DNA from: Flavisolibacter sp.
GTDB taxonomy: Bacteria; Bacteroidota; Bacteroidia; Chitinophagales; Chitinophagaceae
NCBI GenBank assembly: GCA_017745135.1
Contig: JAGIAB010000247.1
Span: forward strand, 1-5,077
Direction: 5' to 3'
Length of the DNA stretch: 5,077 nt
Position 1 is the first letter of the stretch. Each line of letters begins with the position of its first letter. Made by a program: the position numbers and the translations under genes. Shown here in pieces: positions 1-5,077 of this stretch. Under the pieces are notes generated by a model, which did no database searches, was not told the DNA's origin, and saw nothing but the letters and a program-made list of their open reading frames with translations.

Positions 1-1
1 C

Positions 2-32
2 AATTCGTGTAATTCGTAAAAATTCGTGTAAT
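2..32. repeat. Short AATTCGT direct repeats at the 3' side of the amine oxidase gene
   Basis: The heptamer AATTCGT occurs three times, at 2-8, 11-17 and 21-27, spaced 9 and 10 bases apart. The longer unit AATTCGTGTAAT occurs twice, at 2-13 and 21-32. The array lies just beyond the stop codon of the amine oxidase and may continue left of the window. From memory, short arrays of CACGAATT/AATTCGTG type occur between genes in several Bacteroidota genomes, but I cannot verify that here. No gene or strong hairpin terminator is visible in 1-52. Confidence 0.6.
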
Positions 33-52
33 AGATTTCTTTAGAATCAGAC

Positions 53-1342
53 TTAACTGGAAGCAATGATACGATGTGCGGTTTCTCTTCCTGAATATAA
101 AGCAGCTTCAACCGTTCCAATTTCAGGACCGTCATATAAACCTTCACCGGCAAAGAAGATAGTGTTATCAATTGGTTGCCTGACAACTTCTTTAAGCTCT
201 TTTCCATTGACAACTTCACAGGAATAACCGCCACAACTGAAAGGATCAGTCACCCAATTGGCAATATGCCATCCTTTTAATTTTAACTGCAGAAGGTTGA
301 CACTTACGTTGAATATTTCACTTAAAGATTCCAATGCTTTTTGAAGAATTTCTTCATTGCTTAAATCCTTTATTTCCTCTGCATGCGGTCCGCCGCTCCA
401 GCCCGTAAGGATGGCTGCATTTTTTGGATAACAGGTCCACCAGGTGGGAATAACAGTTTTGGAAAAAATAAAACTTAGCTTATCAAGGTTTTTTTGTTGT
501 GTAAATTCTTTTTTCTTCCAAAAGGCTTCATCAAATTGAAGTACCGTTTTAATAACAGGACCAAAGCCTAATTTCTTCGCTGTATCCATCTTTTCAGGAA
601 TAGCAGGAGAGAAGCGAATGGCTTCAGATTGCAAAACACCAACTGATACGGTTACTAAAATTTTACTTGAAATGAAACTATTTTGTTCTGCAATTACTTC
701 AACAGCATCTTCCTTCCACTTGATTTCTTTTACAGGATTGGAAAGAAAAAATTGCACTCCTCTTTCTTTGCATTGCCGGTGCAGGTACTCAACCAGTTTT
801 GCATAGCCACCTTCAACCCGGTACTGTTTATCGCTTGAACTGTTTAATTCTTCTTTTAATGCCAAGGTGCTTACCTTATGCGTGTCAGCAGCGTAATAAC
901 CTTCAACATAATTTTTCAAAGTAAAACGGGCTTCTTCAAATTCTTTTCCCTGCAAATGTTTTTCAATGAATTCTGCAACAGTGATATCTTCTTTTATTTC
1001 TTTAAACTTTTTGTTGAGAGCAGAATAATCTTCAATGAAATCACTTTGTTTATCCAATTCATCGCCTTCATTCTGCCAGATGTCGCCTTTGACGGTATAC
1101 TGTTCAACACCTGCTTTTTTTAAAAGCAATTTCGTTAATTCAAGATCACCATGAACGAATTCTGCTCCCAGTTCTACCGGCAGTTCAAAGTTTTTGTCAG
1201 TAATGGTGTGTGCTCTACCACCAACATGGTCTTTAGCTTCAATTACGGCAGTTTTTCTTCCTGTTTGAGCCAGTTCCCATGCTGCCATTAAGCCTGCGGC
1301 ACCGGCGCCAATAACAATAGTATCAAAAGAATTTTCCTGCAT
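53..1342 (-). CDS. Flavin-dependent amine oxidase (monoamine/polyamine oxidase family)
   Basis: Predicted FAD enzyme of 429 residues that oxidises an amine (or a related C-N bond) with release of hydrogen peroxide; the substrate cannot be read from the sequence. The N-terminal Rossmann motif is G12-A-G14-A-A-G17, followed by E35 (ribose contact) and GGR at 41-43, then ELGAEFVHG at 57-65, typical of the family. K265 in GPVIKTVLQF sits where monoamine and polyamine oxidases carry their conserved active-site lysine. The C-terminal FAD-binding segment is FFAGEGLYDGPEIGTVEAA at about 396-414. Length is normal for bacterial members and there is no signal peptide, so it is probably cytoplasmic. I chose ATG at 1342 because the first beta strand then begins at residue 7. 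An in-frame ATG at 1408 would add 22 residues unlike the family and overlap the start of the divergent hydrolase. No Shine-Dalgarno sequence is seen. Family assignment is firm; the exact reaction is not. Confidence 0.92.
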   Translation of the reverse strand: MQENSFDTIVIGAGAAGLMAAWELAQTGRKTAVIEAKDHVGGRAHTITDKNFELPVELGAEFVHGDLELTKLLLKKAGVEQYTVKGDIWQNEGDELDKQSDFIEDYSALNKKFKEIKEDITVAEFIEKHLQGKEFEEARFTLKNYVEGYYAADTHKVSTLALKEELNSSSDKQYRVEGGYAKLVEYLHRQCKERGVQFFLSNPVKEIKWKEDAVEVIAEQNSFISSKILVTVSVGVLQSEAIRFSPAIPEKMDTAKKLGFGPVIKTVLQFDEAFWKKKEFTQQKNLDKLSFIFSKTVIPTWWTCYPKNAAILTGWSGGPHAEEIKDLSNEEILQKALESLSEIFNVSVNLLQLKLKGWHIANWVTDPFSCGGYSCEVVNGKELKEVVRQPIDNTIFFAGEGLYDGPEIGTVEAALYSGRETAHRIIASS

Positions 1343-1406
1343 AACTATTTTTTTGAATCTCGTATTTAATGAAATTCGGATATTTATAAACAACAAAACT
1401 TCTGCC
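1343..1406. promoter_or_regulatory. Divergent intergenic region between the amine oxidase and hydrolase genes
   Basis: These 64 AT-rich bases must hold the start signals for both neighbours unless the promoters lie inside the coding sequences. I find no clean match to the Bacteroidota promoter form (TTG near -33, TAnnTTTG near -7) on either strand. The best minus-strand candidate is a TTG with a TAAATACG box 22 bases downstream, which matches only four of the six fixed box positions. The region is called by its position between divergent starts, not by a recognised motif. Confidence 0.4.
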
Positions 1407-2285
1407 ATGAGAAAAATAATAATCGCTTGTTTAACCGTATTCTCATCATTTTTGGCTTATGGTCAAAATGAAATGGATTCCATGTCGCAAGTGTTCCAGT
1501 CGCTTATGGAGACTAGTCCGTATGGAAATAACAGAACTGCGGGGAAATACTATAACATACGCGGCTTTAGAATGTATGCGGAAACCTATGGTGATGGTCA
1601 GCCGCTTCTCATCATTCATGGTAATGGCGGTTCTGTAAATAATTTTTTATACCAAATCCCGTACTTCTCAAAGAACTACAAAGTTATTGTTGCTGATAGC
1701 AGGTCGCAGGGTAATTCAAAGGATGAAAGCGATTCACTTTCCTATGAAATGATGGCTGATGATTATGCTGCTTTGCTCGACGAGATGAAAATTGATTCAG
1801 CTCTTGTAATTGGCTGGAGTGATGGAGGTATCAATGGATTGTTGCTGGCAATTCGACATCCGGGAAAAGTGAAAAAGCTGGCTGTAACAGGCGCTAACCT
1901 TTGGCCAGATACCACTGCGATATTTAATGATTCATATCAAATGTTAATGTCTGAATACAGTTCGGCTAAGACCATGACAAACAGAACGGTCAAACAAAAA
2001 GCAGCGTGGAAGCTATTGCGGTTAATGGTAGAACAACCTCATATACCTTTAACGCATCTCCAAAAAATTTCTGCTCCTGTTTTAGTGATTGCCGGCGATC
2101 ATGACGTGATAAAGCCCGAACACACTTTGCTGACTGCTCAAAATATTCCAAATTCTTATTTGTGGATTTTGCCCAATAGCGGTCATTCTACTCCCATCAT
2201 TTATAAGGATGAATTCAATAAGCAGATCAATGATTTTTTTTCAAAGCCGTTTAGGAAGATTGATGGTGCGAAGCGTTTTTTTTAG
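1407..2285 (+). CDS. Exported alpha/beta hydrolase
   Basis: Serine hydrolase of the alpha/beta fold, 292 residues; the substrate is unknown. Residues 1-19 form a Sec signal peptide (basic MRK, hydrophobic core, then AYG before Q20), so the protein should reach the periplasm or outside. The fold's landmarks come in the right order: HGNGG at 71-75 (oxyanion loop), DSRSQGNS at 97-104 (equivalent to the usual D-x-R-G-x-G-x-S), nucleophile elbow G136-W-S138-D-G140, GDHD at 230-233 with D233 as likely acid, and H260 in NSGHS. The catalytic set is therefore S138, D233 and H260. ATG at 1407 is preferred over an in-frame TTG at 1353 because it begins the signal peptide. C8 does not sit in a good lipobox. 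The stop lies 9 bases before the next gene, suggesting co-transcription. It could be an esterase, lactonase or peptidase-like member; the sequence does not separate these. Confidence 0.9.
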   Translation: MRKIIIACLTVFSSFLAYGQNEMDSMSQVFQSLMETSPYGNNRTAGKYYNIRGFRMYAETYGDGQPLLIIHGNGGSVNNFLYQIPYFSKNYKVIVADSRSQGNSKDESDSLSYEMMADDYAALLDEMKIDSALVIGWSDGGINGLLLAIRHPGKVKKLAVTGANLWPDTTAIFNDSYQMLMSEYSSAKTMTNRTVKQKAAWKLLRLMVEQPHIPLTHLQKISAPVLVIAGDHDVIKPEHTLLTAQNIPNSYLWILPNSGHSTPIIYKDEFNKQINDFFSKPFRKIDGAKRFF

Positions 2286-2294
2286 TTTAGTGTT

Positions 2295-2579
2295 ATGGCT
2301 AGTGATGATATAAAAGCTGTAGTCACGTTATTTGTCTTGACACTGATTTTTGGCGTGATGGGTTATAATCTTCTTTTCAGACCGTCGAAAGTGCGAATCA
2401 TTAGTTTTAGAATAATGGATTTTTTTTACTCAAAGTCGCTGTCTTTCTTTTATGAAAAAAGGAAAGCTATAATGAGTAAAAATTGGTTTTTGATTTATCT
2501 CAGAATCATAGGAATAATAGTACTTCTCATGGCATTTTTATTCTTATACCTTATCATCTTCAAACTAAGAGGAAACTAA
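2295..2579 (+). CDS. Small two-helix membrane protein, function unknown
   Basis: A 94-residue protein I do not recognise. Two hydrophobic segments, about 7-28 and 64-89, should span the inner membrane. The loop between them (29-63) carries many Arg and Lys residues (R29, K32, R34, R39, K47, K55, R56, K57, K62), so by the positive-inside rule the loop faces the cytoplasm and both ends face the periplasm. There are no Cys residues, enzyme motifs or lipobox. It starts 9 bases after the hydrolase stop on the same strand and probably shares its transcript. The coherent membrane topology and tight spacing support a real gene. No Shine-Dalgarno sequence is visible, and an internal Met such as M22 would destroy the first helix, so ATG at 2295 is preferred. 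Confidence 0.72.
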   Translation: MASDDIKAVVTLFVLTLIFGVMGYNLLFRPSKVRIISFRIMDFFYSKSLSFFYEKRKAIMSKNWFLIYLRIIGIIVLLMAFLFLYLIIFKLRGN

Positions 2580-2582
2580 AAA

Positions 2583-3134
2583 TTAGTCCACAAACTCTTT
2601 ATAACACGATCGATAACCTGCCAGGTAAGAAAATGGAGCCAGGATGGTAAACAAAATTTTTTGAATGACGTAAGGTGGTTTGGCAATCCTGTACACATGA
2701 GAGAACCGTTTTGCCAGCAAAGCAATCTGCAATAAGCCCGGCATTCCCTGTTGGTTTGTTTTTTTATGATTGGCAATGCCGATACCGTTTTCAAAAAAAT
2801 ATTCAGTATCTGATGCCGGAACCACTTTCCAGTTTACTCTTGCTTTTTGAGAGGAATGATTCCACATGGAGTGCACCTGTCCTTTCTTTAAATGTAGTTG
2901 ATCGCCTTGTTTTAAAATTTTGAGTTGACCGTTTAGCCGAACATTAATTTCTCCTTCCAGCACTGTGAAATATTCTTCCTGGAATGGATGATAGTGTGGC
3001 ACAGGTTCGGTTGAATGGGGTTGAAAAAGAGATTCCATTTCCAGTAATTCGCCACCGGTATCATCTGAAGTTTGAATGAATGTGATCTGTTGTCCTGTTT
3101 TTTTGTTGTCGATTATCTTTCCTTTGTACGCCAT
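2583..3134 (-). CDS. Single-domain cupin protein with a hydrophobic C-terminal tail
   Basis: A 183-residue protein with one complete cupin barrel, probably metal-binding; the ligand or reaction is unknown. Cupin motif 1 runs from H47-Y-H49 through E53/E54 to G61, and motif 2 from G77 through G85 and H88 to N92. The metal ligands would be H47, H49, E54 (or E53) and H88. The usual Pro of motif 2 (P-x-G) is Lys (K83). Residues 134-175 form an extra tail outside the barrel, with a hydrophobic run at about 157-172 that could be a membrane or partner contact. There is no signal peptide. ATG at 3134 is chosen over an upstream in-frame GTG at 3152, which would add six residues and overlap the proposed promoter box. 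It lies downstream of the DUF1684 gene with a 94-base gap and ends 3 bases from the stop of the convergent membrane-protein gene. Confidence 0.87.
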   Translation of the reverse strand: MAYKGKIIDNKKTGQQITFIQTSDDTGGELLEMESLFQPHSTEPVPHYHPFQEEYFTVLEGEINVRLNGQLKILKQGDQLHLKKGQVHSMWNHSSQKARVNWKVVPASDTEYFFENGIGIANHKKTNQQGMPGLLQIALLAKRFSHVYRIAKPPYVIQKILFTILAPFSYLAGYRSCYKEFVD

Positions 3135-3151
3135 AGTAATGGTTGAACACA

Positions 3152-3182
3152 CAAAGTTTGATTAACAAAACTTCCTTTTCAA
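3152..3182 (-). promoter_or_regulatory. Candidate Bacteroidota-type promoter for the cupin gene
   Basis: On the minus strand TTG (3182-3180) is followed after 20 bases by AAACTTTG (3159-3152). This differs from the Bacteroidota -7 box TAnnTTTG only at its first base, and the spacing is within the usual range. Transcription would start near 3147, leaving a leader of only about a dozen bases before ATG at 3134. That is short, and the motif is simple enough to occur by chance in AT-rich DNA. Confidence 0.35.
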
Positions 3183-3194
3183 CCGGTTTTGTTA
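3163..3194. repeat. Inverted repeat between the DUF1684 and cupin genes
   Basis: Perfect 9-base arms TAACAAAAC (3163-3171) and GTTTTGTTA (3186-3194) flank a 14-base loop. On the minus strand it lies 34 bases past the DUF1684 stop and overlaps the candidate cupin promoter, so it could be an operator. It could instead be a weak terminator, but no U-run follows on the minus strand and the stem has only two G-C pairs. The arms are certain; the role is a guess. Confidence 0.45.
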
Positions 3195-3228
3195 TGAACT
3201 GCAGCATTCGGATGATGAAGTGATGTCT

Positions 3229-3819
3229 TTAATGTTTTCCATACGTTTTTTCACCGGCACGAATAGCAACAGCTAAATGATTTTCTTTTGGCGGGATGGG
3301 ACAATTGTAAACGCCACTTACATAAGCGCAATAAGGATTGTATGCTTTATTGAAATCAATGATTATTTCGTTGTTTTTAATGTCACTGGTTTGAAGGTCA
3401 ATATATCTTCCAGATTCGTACGTTTCATTTCCAGTAGTCGCATCAGTAAATGGAAGGAACAAATAGTTTTTATATTCATTGCTTCCCATTAAACCCTGCG
3501 ACTGGTACAAATTCATTTTAACCAATGTATCGTTAATTGTAAAACTTAATGTGCCATACACTCTGAATATTTGTTTAAGCCTTCCGGATGTTGGCATTTC
3601 AAACCATTGGTTGTTTGCTGAACGTTCAAACTTTGCAAGCACTTTGAATTTTTCATTCACCTCGAAAAAATGCAATTCCTTCCTGTCATCGCCCTTAACT
3701 ACTTCGTGGTTGTTGATATAATTTTTGATGTATGCAGTAATAGAATCCTGGTATGATGACTGCGAAAAAGAAACTGCAGTTTGCAGAATCAATAGTACAG
3801 GAAAAATGGTTCTTTTCAT
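3229..3819 (-). CDS. Secreted DUF1684 family protein
   Basis: A 196-residue protein of the DUF1684 family, whose biochemical role is unknown to me. An N-terminal signal peptide (MKR, hydrophobic core, SFS before Q20) predicts export. The family's hallmarks follow in order: LFLPFTDATTGNETYESGRY at 120-139, DFNKAYNPYCAY at 155-166, YNCPIPPKENHLAV at 171-184, and AGEK at 188-191. C164 and C173 are the only Cys residues in the mature part and could form a disulphide in the periplasm. The length is normal for a bacterial member with a signal peptide. ATG at 3819 begins the signal peptide and lies 23 bases after the stop of the caspase-like gene, so the two are probably co-transcribed. I see no promoter of its own in that gap. 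Family assignment rests on recalled motifs, which match closely. Confidence 0.88.
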   Translation of the reverse strand: MKRTIFPVLLILQTAVSFSQSSYQDSITAYIKNYINNHEVVKGDDRKELHFFEVNEKFKVLAKFERSANNQWFEMPTSGRLKQIFRVYGTLSFTINDTLVKMNLYQSQGLMGSNEYKNYLFLPFTDATTGNETYESGRYIDLQTSDIKNNEIIIDFNKAYNPYCAYVSGVYNCPIPPKENHLAVAIRAGEKTYGKH

Positions 3820-3842
3820 TCTGCAAAGTTTTAATTAAAAGA

Positions 3843-5077
3843 TCAATTCACTTCAAAATGATAGATGGGATGCTGCAAGCTTGGATCTTCATCATTAGCG
3901 GCCCTGCTTCTAGTGGCTGAAACGGCCTGGCTGAAAATATCTTTCCAGTTGGCCTGTGTTTTAGTACTGGTAACGCCAACGTCATTGAGAAAAGAACTAA
4001 TAAAGCTGTTACAGAAATATCCACCATAGGTGATATAATACCATGATGCCTGGTAAGGTTTGCTGGTTGCCAGCAAAACTTTTCCCTTCGAAGAAAAAAG
4101 ATTTTTTACCATGTTGTTATTGAAAATATTTGCAGCCGGCGCCATGGTAACCGGGTCGGTTTTAGAAGGCGTTCCCACACCGGCATCTACATTACAGCAT
4201 TCGCCAATTACCATTAACAGGCGTGGATTTTTCTTTGATAAGATCTTGTACACATCATTATCGATGTTCAAAGAATTTGTCGCAAGGCTCTGGTAGGCCC
4301 CTTGTCTCAGGTCCATCTGGGGCCATTGCGATTTTTGATCCTTAAAACGAAAACCATGGCCTGAATAATAAAAGATCACAGCATCATTTGGTGAAGGCGA
4401 TACCCTTGCAACTGCCGCAGAAATATTTTGTTTAGTAAAATCATCCCCGATGATCTCCGTAACATTCACCTTCATTCCGCTTGCTATGGCAGCATCTCTG
4501 AAAAGTGCTTTTATTTTTTTGTGATTGGCAGCAAAGCCGGTGCCGAGTGATGCGTCATTCGAGTTGGTGACCAAAATAAGATGAAGGGTAGAAGAAGAAT
4601 TGTTTGTAGTATAGTTGGTATTGGTGTTTTGTTTTTGCGGCCACTTCCAGCTATAAGAGGAAAGATAATCGTTCGTGACTTCAAAATTGTTGAGCACTTT
4701 AAAAGAACTAATAATGCCTTTGTTGTTGGCGTCGTCGTAAACAAAGTCGGGGCGGTAATAACTTTCTCCCGGCGCTTTTGATAAAACAATTTTGTCGGGG
4801 TTGTATTTGGAGTCTGCGGAAACCTTCGTGATGTATTTGACATTGATGCCGCCAAGCACCCAATAATTTTTTCCGTTGATGGCATTTTGAGATGTTTTTA
4901 CTTTTTGCTGTACCACCGTCCATCCATTGGTTGGATCGTAAAACCGGGTACGCATTACATTCGATTCATTGTCTTCATCGAAATAAAACAAAAGGCTGCT
5001 GTATTCCTGTCCTAATTGTTGTTTACCATTCGCATCCTTCTCATAAAATTTATACTTGATCTCATAAAGATGTTGGC
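3843..5077 (-). CDS. Caspase-like (clan CD, C14-type) cysteine peptidase, 5' end outside the window
   Basis: The frame stays open from the TGA stop at 3843-3845 to the right edge, so the gene is partial. A TTG at 4991 is probably an internal Leu codon: 28 further sense codons lie upstream of it with no stop. Numbering from that TTG as 1, residues up to about 117 form a polar, probably beta-rich N-terminal region (including RFYDPTNGW at 16-24) that I cannot name. A Asn/Thr/Ser-rich linker follows at about 118-134, then the peptidase domain at about 135-382. Strand TLHLILVTNS (135-144) leads to catalytic H212 in YYSGHGF and catalytic Cys in GECCN at 263-267, most likely C266 by comparison with the D-x-C and Q-A-C motifs of metacaspases and caspases. 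LLATSKPYQASW (306-317) and GGYFCNSFISSFL (323-335) match the closing strand and helix of the fold. Such proteins cut after a specific residue, but target and location are unknown because the N-terminus, and any signal peptide, is missing. Confidence 0.82.
   Translation of the reverse strand, partial: QHLYEIKYKFYEKDANGKQQLGQEYSSLLFYFDEDNESNVMRTRFYDPTNGWTVVQQKVKTSQNAINGKNYWVLGGINVKYITKVSADSKYNPDKIVLSKAPGESYYRPDFVYDDANNKGIISSFKVLNNFEVTNDYLSSYSWKWPQKQNTNTNYTTNNSSSTLHLILVTNSNDASLGTGFAANHKKIKALFRDAAIASGMKVNVTEIIGDDFTKQNISAAVARVSPSPNDAVIFYYSGHGFRFKDQKSQWPQMDLRQGAYQSLATNSLNIDNDVYKILSKKNPRLLMVIGECCNVDAGVGTPSKTDPVTMAPAANIFNNNMVKNLFSSKGKVLLATSKPYQASWYYITYGGYFCNSFISSFLNDVGVTSTKTQANWKDIFSQAVSATRSRAANDEDPSLQHPIYHFEVN

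Noticed and set aside
878..1123. Phe-rich plus-strand open frame that looks like a membrane protein
   Set aside because: It is the antisense of the amine oxidase gene; its Phe richness comes from reading Lys and Glu codons in reverse. The oxidase frame is conserved throughout.
1407..1430. Hydrolase signal peptide as a lipoprotein signal because of C8
   Set aside because: C8 comes only seven residues in, before most of the hydrophobic core, and the preceding residues do not form a lipobox.
2571..2589. Small hairpin ACTAA-AAA-TTAGT as a two-way terminator
   Set aside because: The stem is five AT-rich base pairs with a three-base loop and no adequate T-run; it is too weak to call.
2576..2794. 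72-codon minus-strand open frame
   Set aside because: It overlaps the 3' part of the cupin gene in another frame, and the cupin frame carries a complete conserved domain.
3820..3842. AAACTTTG just before the DUF1684 start as a promoter box
   Set aside because: It ends only about six bases before the ATG, so transcription would start at or inside the start codon, and the gene is more simply read from the upstream peptidase transcript.
4511..4923. Two overlapping minus-strand open frames (4511-4885 and 4708-4923)
   Set aside because: Both lie in other frames inside the caspase-like gene, show no recognisable domain and have an unlikely composition rich in Thr, Pro and Arg.
4991..4991. TTG at 4991 as start of the caspase-like protein
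   Set aside because: The same frame stays open for 28 more codons to the window edge, with plausible protein sequence (for example YEKDANGKQQLG), so this is probably an internal Leu.

Overview
The window looks like ordinary chromosomal DNA from a Bacteroidota (Bacteroidetes) bacterium, perhaps near Chitinophagaceae; the family level is only an impression. The pointers are AT-rich DNA, start codons without clear Shine-Dalgarno sequences, short signal peptides ending in a small residue followed by Gln (AYG-Q, SFS-Q), and a DUF1684 protein. There are six protein genes. I see no RNA genes, no CRISPR array, no insertion sequence and no gene-free stretch over 100 bases.

Layout. Positions 1-52 hold short AATTCGT direct repeats beyond the 3' end of the first gene. 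A flavin amine oxidase (minus, 53-1342) and an exported alpha/beta hydrolase (plus, 1407-2285) are divergent across 64 bases. The hydrolase is followed after 9 bases by a small two-helix membrane protein (2295-2579), probably in the same transcript. That pair meets a minus-strand block tail to tail, with 3 bases between stop codons. The block, in its order of transcription, is a caspase-like (clan CD) cysteine peptidase that enters from beyond the right edge (5077-3843), a secreted DUF1684 protein (3819-3229) 23 bases later, and, after 94 bases, a cupin protein (3134-2583) with a hydrophobic C-terminal tail. The cupin may have its own promoter, overlapped by an inverted repeat.

How the genes work together. 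No shared pathway is evident. The amine oxidase and hydrolase may share regulatory DNA, and the caspase-like and DUF1684 genes are close enough to be co-transcribed. The most interesting gene is the caspase-like peptidase. Its catalytic His and Cys are visible, a large N-terminal region of unknown function precedes the peptidase domain, and its true start lies outside the window. Nothing here demonstrates a new defence or signalling system; the right-hand flank would be needed to judge that.
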